The notes beneath the pieces are model-generated. The model made no database searches. It worked only from the letters and a program-made list of their open reading frames with translations, and had not been told where the DNA came from. Source: Telopea speciosissima (taxonomy: Eukaryota > Streptophyta > Magnoliopsida > Proteales > Proteaceae). Taken from it: 64,000 nt of DNA. The stretch covers positions 62,504,470 to 62,568,469 of the forward strand of contig NC_057925.1 in NCBI RefSeq assembly GCF_018873765.1, written 5' to 3'. Every line of letters begins with the position of its first letter. Position 1 is the stretch's first letter. Shown in pieces: positions 1 through 9,649 of the stretch. A program made the position numbers and the translations under genes.

Positions 1-1159
1 TCTCAGACTCAGAAAGGGTATAAATGTTTTGATCCGGTTTCTAATAAACAGTTTATTAGTGCTGACGTCAAAATACTCCTTACAAAGAACCAAAATAAAG
101 GAGGGGGCAGTACCCAGAAAACTCCATTTTCGAACCCCCCCAAAAAAAAGATCATCTTTGCCATACATATAAAGAAAAAATAACTGAAGTCCAAGTACTT
201 CGCAGCACCAATACTTGGTCTAAATATGTATGTCTGACTCTGATCAAATAGTTAAATAATATTTTCATCTATATGTAATGGCCACACATACTTGAGTCCC
301 AAAATCAAAGCTTATCCTAAAATAGCAGTTAAAACCCATCCGATATAATAGAAATTTTATATCACTTTGATCATTGGAAAAGGTGATGCCCCTAATCTAA
401 AGGATCATCCACTTTCGGCTCGGTGAAAGCCTCCATTACTCGGTCATGAATGTGGGGTAAGGATGCGGGCAGGGAAATTCCAACTTCCACAGAGCACATT
501 CTGGACCTGTCGCTTCCTTTATTAGTTTAGCCTTAAATAGTAATGGATTTCTTCTACAGCTGCGCACGCATTTATCAACTTAGGCACGCTGAGATTGTCG
601 GATGTCACTTCAAGCATATCCCAAGCCACAACATGGGCAAGGGGGAAAGAAAATTTAAATGTAAAGTCTTTTGCAGTTAAGCAAAAACCACACCACAATA
701 TTGCATGTCATCATGACGCGGGGGTGTGGCAATTCTAAGGCAATATGTGATTGTGAAAAATATGGCAGTGACTTGTGTATCGGTTACATATTCAACCAAC
801 AGACTGAACTAAACCTGGAAAAGATGGTCATATATACTTACAAATGAAACAATATCTAATGAAAATAAATAAAGTGGAAAATGGTTGACAAATAATTGCA
901 AAAACCACAACACAATGTCTCATATCAATCGTGAAGCGGGGGTGTGGAAAATCTAAATCAATTATGCGATTAGGAGAATATGGCAGTGATTTGTCTAGTG
1001 GGTTACACATTCAACCAACAGGTTGAACTGAACCTGGAAAAGAAGGGCATAAATACTTAGAAGTAGCAAATAGAAAATCTAAGCACAAATTTGCCACACC
1101 ATGCAATCAACTACTCCAATTGAACTGAAATTAAGCCCAGCAAAGAATGTGAAGCATAC
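1..1159 (-). other. DEK1 intron 1 (right-hand part)
   Basis: This stretch follows the donor of DEK1 exon 1 on the minus strand and contains no reading frame resembling the next DEK1 segment. It holds the two-copy tandem repeat listed separately. I see nothing else that I can support in it. Confidence 0.7.
678..1063. repeat. two-copy tandem repeat, period about 220 bp
   Basis: Two diverged direct copies lie at about 678-850 and 897-1063. Both carry in the same order GGGGGTGTGG, an ATATGGCAGTGA block, TTCAACCAACAG, and AACCTGGAAAAGA. A faint third start (CACACCATGCAAT) follows at about 1090. The repeat lies inside DEK1 intron 1. Confidence 0.75.
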
Positions 1160-1284
1160 CTGTAAATCCGCCAGGGCCTCCAGTTTACTGCCCAGAGGAT
1201 AGCAAAGGAAAGTGAACTCAGAACGGAGAAAAGCGTCCCAGAAACAACGCATGCGATCAGAACTTGACGCCCGTCTCCCTCCAT
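1160..1284 (-). CDS. DEK1: DEK1 phytocalpain, first coding exon (partial gene)
   Basis: This is the first coding exon of DEFECTIVE KERNEL 1, the plant membrane calpain that controls epidermal and aleurone cell fate. The 41 codons start at the ATG giving MEGDGRQVLIACVV and run through a first transmembrane helix to WAVNWRPWRIY, which I recognise as the highly conserved DEK1 N-terminus. The exon ends at CAG|GTATGC with two bases (AG) of a split codon, which would give Ser, as expected in RIYS-W. An in-frame ATG lies six codons upstream, but the MEGD start matches the family. Known DEK1 proteins are over 2,000 residues, so nearly all of the gene lies left of the window. No second exon is visible between 1 and 1159. 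Identity is recalled from family knowledge, not from a search. Confidence 0.9.
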
Positions 1285-2159
1285 GGCTCTTCCCTCACTC
1301 ACTCCAAATTCACGTCATAGAAATACGAAGAGCAAACGAGTCAAGCAGCTCGAGCCCTCCCCCCCCCCCCCCCCCCCAAAAAAAAAAAAGCAAAGCAAAA
1401 CTATCCACAAAGATGAGAACCCAGCCCTAGTGGAGTTCCGGAACAGGAATAAAAGAGACCATCTTAGAGTCCCCCTAGTCTACTTCAGACGGAAACTATT
1501 CAGACCATCGACCATAACAAAAGGAAAGAGGTGATGATTCCAAGATAAGTGACTAATTTCTGCATGAATTTTTAACTTCCGAAACCAGCGGTTTCAGACA
1601 CTGATGAGAAACGAGAGTGTGGAGGGTAAAAACAACGAGGATAAGGACATTGAATCGAGTGGAGTGATGAGGAGTTAGGGTTTTTGGGTTATCTTGTGCT
1701 TGTGCAGCTGCCCTTCAAGAATCTTTGGCGAAGAACAGAGATTACTTTTTCGTCTCAAACCCTATGTGAGGAGTCAGGAGTATGAAACGGTTCCTTCTGA
1801 AGGTTGAGGAAAAGAGAGAGTGAGAGTGAGAGTGTGTGTTTGTGAGAGAGAGAGAGAAGAGATAGAGTGAAAACACAAAAATAATTAAATAAAACACAAC
1901 AGATGAAATCCCATTTCAATGGGAAATGGAAATGGAAATGGAAATGCGGAATGAATGAATGATAAAAGACAGGATGTGGGTCTAAAAGAAATTTTATGTC
2001 CGAAAATAGAAAATATTTCTGATAAATAAACTTATCGGGAGACTAGCGCGACCCACGCGCCGAGGAAAAAAGCAGACTTTACTGAATCTCTTTTTTTTTC
2101 CCTCTTAGTCCTCGTCACAGTCATACAATTGGTCCCACATCCTAAACAAAATTACAGCC
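1285..2159 (-). promoter_or_regulatory. DEK1 5' flank, divergent with the left duplicated arm
   Basis: This is the upstream region of DEK1. It has a C-run followed by an A-run (about 1357-1390), a GA-rich tract read as CT-rich on the DEK1 strand (about 1813-1865), a short GGAAAT microsatellite (about 1920-1945), and a telo-box AAACCCTAA on the minus strand at 1675-1683. CT-rich leaders are common in plant promoters. The region separates DEK1 from the oppositely oriented left arm of the inverted duplication. No transcription start can be fixed from sequence alone. Confidence 0.5.
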
Positions 2160-3197
2160 TCATCAAAAAGGATTTTAATCCTCTCCATTTCTCAATCTAT
2201 TATTTCTTGTAATTTTTCCCTTGAAAATATGACACATGGCATAATCAAATCTAACGGTCTGTATTTAAAGTTTAACTTTTAAATCCTAACTAATCATGGT
2301 TACACCAACTCCTAGACTAACCCGAGTTGGTGTAACCAAACCTATCCCTAAATCATGGTTAACGTTTAGGTTCTAACTCACAACCTTACCTCGTTTTCCC
2401 CCATCTCTCTCTCTCCTATTTACTCAAAACCTCTCAACCCTCTAGGTCGCCCCCATCACGCCGGAGACGTCGAGGGTAAGCGGAACTCGGTCACCCCATC
2501 TCGTTATAGAGGGTGTTGCTCCCTTTCTCTGTGGAGCACTTTTACGCCAGCTCAAGAGCACCTGACGGAGCACCCTCACGTAGCCTCTGGATTTTCAGGC
2601 GATGGCTCTTTGCCTTTGCAACTTCATGCAACATCTTCCTCACTCCGTTGGAGCAACCTCAGCTACTGCAAAGAAGCCGGAGAAAAATCCTTAGGTGGTG
2701 AGTGCAAATCTGAATCCTTTCCCCTGTTTTTTTTTCTCCTTTTCTTTTTTTGCTTGTCATCTCTGACGTTGACTTAGATTTATCCTCTCTTTTACTTTAC
2801 TGTAGACATATACCCATTGTATTCTATGGTTTCCAGTCTTCCTTATTAATCCCATCTCATCTTTTTGATCAAAAGTTTTGATCGTCATTCTTTCTCTCAA
2901 ATTCCTTTATCCCTTTGTCATTCCTTCATCCTAGAGCCATGGCACCGAAAGCTAAGAAAAGACTACCTAAAGCTGCATCCTCTTCCAGGAGAGGAGTAAA
3001 ATCCCATTGTACTTATGCTATACATGGAGCTTTTCGTTTTTTCATTTATGGGTATCTGAATTTCAGTTTTAAAAATAGTATTTTTTATGTCACAATTTAG
3101 GGCTTGAAGATGCTTTGATGGGCTATATTTCTGGCAAGAAAAAGGCAACTGAGGTTGCTCACTCGTGGGTACTTTAACTTAAATCACCGATTTCTTG
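2160..3197 (+). repeat. left arm of a large inverted duplication
   Basis: The reverse complement of this segment recurs at about 7366-8390 with only scattered substitutions and small indels. Shared landmarks in order are the CTCTCCATTTCTCAATC block, the CTAACCCGAGTTGG block, the TCTC-rich leader, the two coding exons, and the sequence CTTTAACTTAAATCACCGA just past exon 2. Similarity stops at about 3197. The spacer between the arms is about 4.2 kb. Confidence 0.9.
2939..3164 (+). pseudogene. duplicated 5' end (exons 1-2) of an rRNA-methylase-like gene
   Basis: Exon 1 is 2939-3008 (MAPKAKKRLPKAASSSRRG...) and exon 2 is 3101-3164 (LEDALMGYISGKKKATEVAH). They use the same splice sites as the minus-strand copy at 7617-7392. 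Both donors and the acceptor are intact, and the two copies differ by one residue in the encoded 44 (Gly here, Asp there, in the LM-YISGKK segment). No exon matching the SAM-binding exon follows on this strand before the spacer ends, so this copy is a promoter plus a 5' stub. It could still be transcribed, since its promoter was duplicated with it. A short product of this kind would lack the catalytic domain. Confidence 0.8.
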
Positions 3198-4200
3198 AAA
3201 CTAGTCACTATACCAGATGCATGAGGGCTTCTCTAATTTTATGGTGTTAAATAGGCACAATACTTTATTTTTATTTGATCACCTGTTTGTTGGATGGGAT
3301 TTTGCTTCTGTTAATATCTTGAAGGATTGGTTGATTTGTTAGGGTTGGTTTGGGATTCTCTATCAATGGTAAGTTAAATAAAGACTGTAAAATATATTTT
3401 TGAAACTGCAATTTTTCCATCAAGTGTTGAAAGAATGCACTTTATTTGATGGTTATGTCAACTGTTTGCTCTCAAGATGGTAGCTTAGACTTTGATTTTG
3501 GTTCCTTTGTTTGACTAATGATCTTTACTGTGTACAAGATGGTAGGTTAGACTTTTCTTTTTTATTTTCTATGGATTAATTTGGATCTGTTCTTTCAGAA
3601 CTGGGTGTAATGGTGAAATAGTTCATATATTTTATGAGGATTGGCTGATGAGTAGATTAGGGGATGCAAAATGAGAATCTGAGACTTGTAATTTTCCCTA
3701 AAACAAGATTTGTAATGGAATGGCCATTTTGCTGGTCAATTGGATGTATTGGTATTGGCATACTTGTTAAAATTAAATTTATTTTTTATTTTTATCAAAA
3801 TTAAAGACAAAACAGGCTGATTTCTTTGAAGCTTGAGAACCCCTTACCTTGGAGTCTTGGATATATCCCATACCCTTCTTGTGGAACGAACATGGCTGAT
3901 TTGCAATCAAGCTGTGTTGGAGTCTTGGAGATATCCCATACCCTTCTGAGTGCTGAATTCTGAAGCTTAAGCGCACATTTCCTTGTAGGGTGTCTGGTTA
4001 GTCCACAGAGCTGTGTTGGAATCTTGGATCGGTAGCGTGTACTTCTTTCCCTTTAATTTTTTTTTTGGGTTAATTTAATGAAAGAATCTGATTTAAAAAT
4101 AGAGGAAAAAAGAGCCCACACATCTGGCTCAAATGAAAGAATCTCTTGTTCTTTTCCACCTTCAAACCAAATCAAAATCCTTTTGTTTGTTCTGACGTTT
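3198..4200. other. spacer between duplicated arms, no gene seen
   Basis: AT-rich sequence without a supportable reading frame. It contains a direct repeat of a roughly 32-base block, TTGGAGTCTTGGA followed by ATATCCCATACCC, at about 3848-3880 and 3916-3947. Confidence 0.5.
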
Positions 4201-4210
4201 TTTTTAAGGT

Positions 4211-4283
4211 GAATCTTTAGCTCAAAATGGGAGAGCACCTGGGAATTACCCAGGTTATGATGGTTCGAATCCATCAGGATTCA
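4211..4283 (+). other. tRNA-like cloverleaf (tRNA pseudogene or SINE head)
   Basis: The sequence folds as a canonical cloverleaf: acceptor GAATCTT with AGGATTC (one G-U pair), linker TA, D stem GCTC with GAGC, anticodon stem CCTGG with CCAGG around a 7-base loop, and T stem GATGG with CCATC around TTCGAAT. The B-box GGTTCGAATCC is perfect. The anticodon loop GAATTAC lacks the universal U33, so it is unlikely to be a working tRNA. It resembles the second element at 5341-5414, which suggests a dispersed tRNA-derived family. Confidence 0.6.
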
Positions 4284-4978
4284 TACATTTAACACGATTG
4301 TGCCAGCTATCCTAGTTACTATTTTATTTCTATTATGATTCGGTTTCTAATTTTTGTAGTTGACTCTTAGTTACTATTACTATAACTAAGAGTCCCTTTT
4401 ATTTTAAGTTTCTATTTCTTTGAGATAGCATAGAAGAAGATCCTAAGTAGCTTGGCAACAAAGTAACCCCCATGCATGGTAGGGTTACAATTTTTGCAGT
4501 TGTTGGTTGATTATTATAAATAATGGGGGAGGGGGGGGCGCATTCTCCAGTTATGTATCCTAATTTCCCACGACTTCTCAAAGATAACTTCATAGAATGA
4601 GCCCAGTCTGGATAGTTGGTGTCATCCTACTTAACAATTGAAATATGTTTGTTTGTGCTCTCAAGAGCAGACATGCTGGGTTAACATTACTTGTACCACT
4701 AGTTGAAGAATCCATTGGTCCATTGACTTCAGTCATTGTCCACAGGTACGCAAGGGAAGCTGGTCAGATAACCTAACCAGGTGGGGAGTTTGCACTCTAC
4801 CCAATTTTCTTCCTAACAACAGAATACTTACTTTCAGTTAACAAAGAAAATACCATAAACATACAGACTTTCCAACCAGATAACCATTTCCAGACAAAAA
4901 CATAAAGCTACTACAACCTTCAATGTTCAAATATCATAGCTCAATCAATAGAATCATCTACTAACTAGGATAACCAAC
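4284..4978. other. spacer, no gene seen
   Basis: Gene-free sequence between the tRNA-like element and the coding-like remnant. Apart from a short G-run at about 4525-4540 I see no structure in it. Confidence 0.5.
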
Positions 4979-5253
4979 TCATGAAAATAGCAGTCTATCT
5001 TCAGGTCTGCTGGCAAAATAGCTTACAGAGTTTGGAGCTGCAGAGAACATAGAAGTAGTGCTAGCTATGGCAGAAGTTCTTGCAACAAATGGTCCTGATT
5101 TCATCTCCAACTAATACTAGATCAGAGAGAAAAAAAAAAAAGAACTGGTTCCAGAGCTGGCAGTAATGCTGTTCTGGCCAATATCTCCTTTGATTTTATT
5201 TTTGTCAACTTCATAGCCACCAACAGGATTGACTTCCTTGATCGACTCTCAAA
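4979..5253 (-). pseudogene. unidentified coding-like remnant
   Basis: On the minus strand two open segments have protein-like composition rather than that of random AT-rich DNA. One is about 5253-5146 (begins SIKEVNPVGGYEVDKNK). The other is 5107-4979 (EMKSGPFVARTSAIAS... ASRPEDRLLFS) and ends at a stop codon at 4979-4981. A pyrimidine-rich tract separates them. They could be the last exon or exons of a gene, or a decayed copy. They lie downstream of the methylase exon 3 on the same strand, but I do not see methylase motifs in them. I do not recognise the family. Confidence 0.3.
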
Positions 5254-5340
5254 CCAAACATTAGATGAATTAATCAGCAAGGATATGTAGAGTATTTGAC
5301 ATGAAAAAAGGACATATTGTATCCCCTCGTAAAGAAATTA

Positions 5341-5414
5341 GGAGTCTTGGGGGAGTCGAACCACCATCTACTGGGTATAACCCCAGTTGCTCTTATGTTT
5401 TGAGCTAAAGACTC
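5341..5414 (-). other. second tRNA-like cloverleaf
   Basis: Read on the minus strand, the acceptor GAGTCTT pairs perfectly with AAGACTC. TA and D stem GCTC/GAGC follow, then an ACTGG/CCAGT anticodon stem and a GGTGG/CCCCC T stem with one mismatch. The anticodon loop is 8 bases, so the molecule would be non-canonical. It shares the TCTTTAGCTCAAAA head and GGTTCGA box with 4211-4283. Confidence 0.5.
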
Positions 5415-5907
5415 ACATACCTTCATTTAGGTGAAGGAGAAGGATATTGTGTGGTTTGTGCAATTTTGTGTTCCATGGTGTAAGCATTGGTATGGAAATG
5501 AATATTCAGTTTTCCTATCAAATAATGATCATTCACCAAGTGGGAAAAATATAATTAGAATGCTCAAAAGCAAAGAGTATTAGAAGTCAAAGAATACAAT
5601 CAACCATCTAGACTAACCATTGTATTATTTCAGGGACCTGGAAACTTCAAAGTAGAAGCCATACCCATTTCCTAAACTTTTCTAAATTTGAACGATAAAT
5701 TGTAAAAACTGCAATAAAATGTTAAAATGGTCGTTGGTTAAATTAAAAAAAAAATTTGGAGGACTAAATTCTGAGTCCTCCCTCTGCATGTACTAAAAGC
5801 ACGTCAAATAAAATTTGAGAGCAATGTAGCATGTGCTAATGTTGCAACTTCATCATAAGCACAAAGCAATTCCAGGAAGACACTTGGATCTTGCACAGTA
5901 CAATTAC
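5415..5907 (-). other. region following methylase exon 3, no exon found
   Basis: This is where the rest of the methylase domain should begin after the exon 3 donor. I found no segment encoding the expected later motifs of the family (a VAFNLGYLPGGD-like stretch or a C-terminal VFLFKR-like end). Nothing else is visible. Confidence 0.45.
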
Positions 5908-7617
5908 CTCACTTGGATTAAGCAATGCATCCAATAGTAAGGAAGCATTTTCTAGAGCTATGTTCTGGATATCCATTCCATAAACACAGCCACTACCTGA
6001 CTCATCAGCTACCAATTTGACCATTGCCAAGGTATCATGACCATTGCCACAAGTAGCATCAACTACTGTGTCCCCTTTTCGGACCATATGTCTCCACATC
6101 CTAATGAACCAAAAGAAACAGAAAATAAACAAGTAAACAAACAAAAGCTTTTAAAATAGCAAAAGCAAAGAGTATTAGAAGGGAACAATTGGATATCTCC
6201 ACATCTTGAGCAAGAAAAGTTGGAAATATATATAAATGGTTGGGCGGCATATTTGAAAAAGAATAGAGCTGTTTGCACTTTGCACCATAGAAAGGTTAAA
6301 CTCGCTTTTCTTTGCCCTTTAAAGGGATATAATCTTATGATTACAATGTAAGGATGACGAAAGAATGTTGCTACTTTTGGATGCAGCTTATCAGTGCCAC
6401 ACTAGTAACAGTAGAGGCAATTTGCCAATATCATAATGTCCATGTTACATTTCACCCTGACAAGAGGAGGAAGGTGGCAGGGGGAGAATTTACCTTCTAA
6501 CAGAGCCTACTAGAAGAATTTGCTAAAAACTAACTCAATGAGATAACCATAGTCAAGCATCCTGAATTCTTTTGGATAATCAGATCCAAGATTAAAATTT
6601 TTGGATTAAGGTGGGATTTTGACCCCTACCAAAACCAAAGTATTTCAGCATTTCAGTAATTTCGGTATCAAAATTTGGTCCATTTCGATGGCCAAAACTT
6701 GGAATTTTGTTCTGAAACTTCACGAAGTGCATATTTAAGCATGTTTACATATGTTTAAATCATTAGACGGGAAAGAAAATAAAAACCCAAAGTGGTAGTT
6801 TGACTTTGGACCCCATGACATATGGCGGTCATGTTATCCTCTGCCTAAAAAATCTCTCAAAGTCCATCACGACAGCCCTAATTCCATGTAATGAGTTACT
6901 CAGTGGTTAAGATAGATATGAAGTAGAAGTTTCAAATTTTTATTACTTTCCATTTTGCATGTAATAGTAATGGATCCTCTAGAAGGATTCCATCCTTGTT
7001 TCTATTTATTTGCTTTCTATTTTTCTTATAATTTCAGTAGACGCTTCAAATGAGAGTCAGATGCGATACAAATCACACCCCCAACTATAGACATTAATGA
7101 TTTTCATTTCCAGTCTGATCCAAAGCAGAAGACTCATGGAATTCAAGGCAAGAACAAGTAAAAACAATCGAAGCACGTATTGAATGAAGATTAATGAAGT
7201 AAATCAAATCACACAGAAACTCTTCCCTAACTTTACCATTCATCATATGCACTTCATGAGAAAGGGGTAGGGGTAGGGGTAGGGGTAGGGGTGGGGGTGA
7301 GGGTGAGGGTGGAGGGAGAACATTCCACATGTTTACTGCATTCTGCATATAGGTAATTTAAGAAGTCGGTGATTTAAGTTAAAGTACTCACGAGTGAGCA
7401 ACCTCAGTTGCCTTTTTCTTGCCAGAAATATAGTCCATCAAAGCATCTTCAAGCCCTAAATTGTGACATAAAAAATACTATTTTTAAAACTGAAATTCAG
7501 ATACCCAGAAATGAAAAAACGAAAAGCTCCATGTATAGCATAAGTACAATGGGATTTTACTCCTCTCCTGGAAGAGGATGCAGCTTTAGGTAGTCTTTTC
7601 TTAGCTTTCGGTGCCAT
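5908..7617 (-). CDS. SAM-dependent rRNA-methylase-like protein, truncated gene
   Basis: Three exons on the minus strand: 7617-7548, 7455-7392 and 6100-5908. They splice in consistent phases (donors GTACTT, GTGAGT, GTAATT) to about 109 residues: a basic N-terminus (MAPKAKKRLPKAA), then LEDALMDYISGKKKATEVAH, then MVRKGDTVVDATCGNGHDT. The last contains the SAM-binding motif VDATCGNGxDT of the putative rRNA methylase family (PF06962), followed by GCVYGMDIQ. Plant members are roughly twice this length. The second half of the domain is not visible between 5907 and the left arm. Either the downstream exons were lost when the region was inverted and duplicated, or they lie outside. A leader intron is possible upstream, since a GGTGAGTGC donor lies near 7858. 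Probably a broken gene. Confidence 0.65.
6101..7391 (-). other. intron 2 of the methylase-like gene
   Basis: AT-rich intron between exons 2 and 3. It contains a short minisatellite at about 7264-7316 made of GGGGTA units grading into GGGTGA units. No other feature is supported. Confidence 0.6.
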
Positions 7618-8390
7618 GGCTCCAGGATGAAGGAATGACAAAGGGATAAAGGAATTTGAGAGAAAGAATGACGATCAAAACTTTTGATCAAAAAGATGAG
7701 ATGGGATTAATAAGGAAGACTGGAAACCCTAGAATACAATGGGTATATATCTACAGTAAAGTAAAAGAGAGGATAAAAATCCAAGTCGACGTCAAAGATG
7801 ACAAGCAAAAAAAGAAAAGGAGAAAAAAATAGGGGAAATGATTCAGATTTGCACTCACCACCTAAGGATTTTTCTCCGGCTTCTTCGCAGTAATTGAGGT
7901 TGCTCCGGCGGAGTGAGGAAGATGTTGCCTGAAGTTGCAGAGGCAAAGAGCCGTCGCCTGAAAATTCAGAGGCTGCGTGAGGGTGCTCTTGCGCTGGCGT
8001 AAAAGTGCTCCATAGAGAAAGGGAGTAGCACCTTCTATAATGAGATGGGGTGACCGAGTTCCGCTTACCCTCAACGTCTCCGGCGAGATGGGGGCGGCCT
8101 AGAGGGTTGAGAGGTTTTGAGCAAATAGGAGAGAGAGAGAGAGATGGGGGGCAAACGAAGTATGATTATGAGTTTGAATCTAAACGTTAACCATGGTTTA
8201 GGGGTTGGTTTGGTTGCATCAACTCGGGTTAGTCTAGGAGTTGGTGTAACCATGGTTAGTTAGGATTTAAAAGTTGGACTTTAAATACAGGCCGTTAGAT
8301 TTGGTTATGCCATGTGTCACATTTTCAGGGGGGAAATTACAAGAAATAATAGATTGAGAAATGGAGAGGATTAAAATCCCATCAAAAAGG
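7366..8390 (-). repeat. right arm of the inverted duplication
   Basis: Inverted counterpart of 2160-3197, carrying the promoter, leader and exons 1-2 of the methylase-like gene in the orientation that continues into exon 3. It is therefore probably the original and the left arm the copy. Confidence 0.88.
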
Positions 8391-8451
8391 CATCAAAAGT
8401 AAGAAATATGATTTTGTATTTACCTGTATTACACCAATGTTTTTTTTTTTT

Positions 8452-8618
8452 GGGAAAAAATTATGGTCGATAGTGTAGCCTCTGCCAGCACTTCTATGAG
8501 TCTATCTCTCTCCTTCCCATGTGAAAAGATACTTTTGCCCCCTTATTTTAAGGAGGAGAGAGATAGACACATGGGAGTGTTGGCGTAGGCCACACTCCCG
8601 TACAGAAAACTGCTTCCC
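8452..8618. mobile_element. foldback MITE, Mutator-like termini
   Basis: The left end (GGGAAAAAATTATGG... GTGTAGCCTCTGCCAGCAC) pairs with the right end (reverse complement GGGAAGCAGTTTTCTG... GTGTGGCCTACGCCAACAC), giving a stem of over 60 bases with mismatches. T-runs flank both sides, so a 9-bp target duplication is possible but cannot be proven. The GTGGCCTACGC stem recurs in the element at 46330-46638. Confidence 0.7.
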
Positions 8619-8940
8619 TTTTTTTTTTTTTGGGTAAATCTACACTACGCTAGTTAATATAGAATTTCAAAGCCTGAGTCAGCCGAGTAAAATTGATGTA
8701 CACTCCGGCATTTGGATATATTCTCTCCCCCCTAATCATGTGAGTCATCAACATATAAACGAGGATTATTAATCAATTGATTTGATTTAATATTGATTAA
8801 GTTAAATCAATTTTTCATCTTATGTTAAATCAAAGTTAAGCCAATGCTTGATTTTGGTTCAGTCTTTTATTAGGTTAGCTTAACAAATTATTTTTGTTAT
8901 TAGTTTAGTTTCATTTTTCTTCTATATATATTAAAATGTA
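8619..8940. other. AT-rich spacer, no gene seen
   Basis: Low-complexity AT-rich sequence with no reading frame or repeat that I can support. Confidence 0.5.
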
Positions 8941-8941
8941 A

Positions 8942-9131
8942 GGGGTAAATAATGCTACCTGGTCGTGTGTGGCGCACGGCTCTTGTGCCTAGACACAGGG
9001 CCGTGAGAAATTACTATCACACCCTTAGGGATTTTCACTTATTCATCGGGGTATGACGGTCATTTCACGTGGCCCTGTGTGTAGGCGCATGAGCAACACA
9101 CCAAACCTGACCAGGTAGTGTTCTCTTTCCC
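8942..9131. mobile_element. foldback MITE, Mutator-like
   Basis: Ends GGGGTAAATAATGCTACCTG and, on the other strand, GGGAAAGAGAACACTACCTG are imperfect inverted repeats. The flanks TAAAATGTAA and TAAAATTAA resemble a 9-10 bp target duplication with one indel, which points to the Mutator group. Confidence 0.65.
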
Positions 9132-9640
9132 TAAAATTAATGAAACAAAAAAAGTTTTTTTTTTTTTTTTTTTTGGGTTCGATTGCAATTTCAATCAATT
9201 CGATCCAATTTTCATTCCTACTGGTTTCATAAAATACAAAATCAAAGCCAATCAGCTAGGTCAAAAATTGACACCTATAATATGAATCGTAAGGCACTCC
9301 ATCAAGTGCGCCTATTGGCAAGGTATGAGAGATGCCAATGCATTCAAGCAGTGTGTAAATCCCCCCTTACATCAAATACCCTTCTATGTAATGGCATATA
9401 CATCCCATATATTTTCCATACAATCTTATGTACTCCAATATTGTACAACTTTATTAATATAAGCTTCATTAGTATCACTGTGCTCTCTTCTTCTTGTTAT
9501 TTATTGTTGTTATCGGCTTTCACGCCTAACTAGTCTTCTTCTTAAGTTTGCACACACATTGATTTATTATTTTTGAAAGCTTTTAAATTTTAGAACCTAA
9601 TTGTGTAGAGTAAATCAAACGTTTCGTTAGATCGTGATTC
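9132..9640. other. gene-free stretch, possible LTR-end sequence
   Basis: A long T-run at about 9155-9174 is followed by AT-rich sequence. The part around 9400-9530 (polyadenylation-like AATATAAGCTTC, then a CT-rich end) looks like the 3' part of an LTR, but I see no matching partner. Low certainty. Confidence 0.3.
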
Positions 9641-9649
9641 AGGTGCAGA

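Noticed and set aside
1212-1534. Plus-strand frames with long proline runs
   Set aside because: They are antisense to DEK1 exon 1 and its leader, and the prolines come from the C-run microsatellite.
4755-4790. A minus-strand LGYL word that could have been the missing methylase motif
   Set aside because: It is not followed by the expected P-G-G-D, and the surrounding residues do not match the family.
7094-7348. Minus-strand Pro/Leu-rich frame and a telomere-like G-rich repeat
   Set aside because: The frame is only the GGGGTA minisatellite translated. The unit is not the plant telomere unit TTTAGGG, and it lies in an intron.
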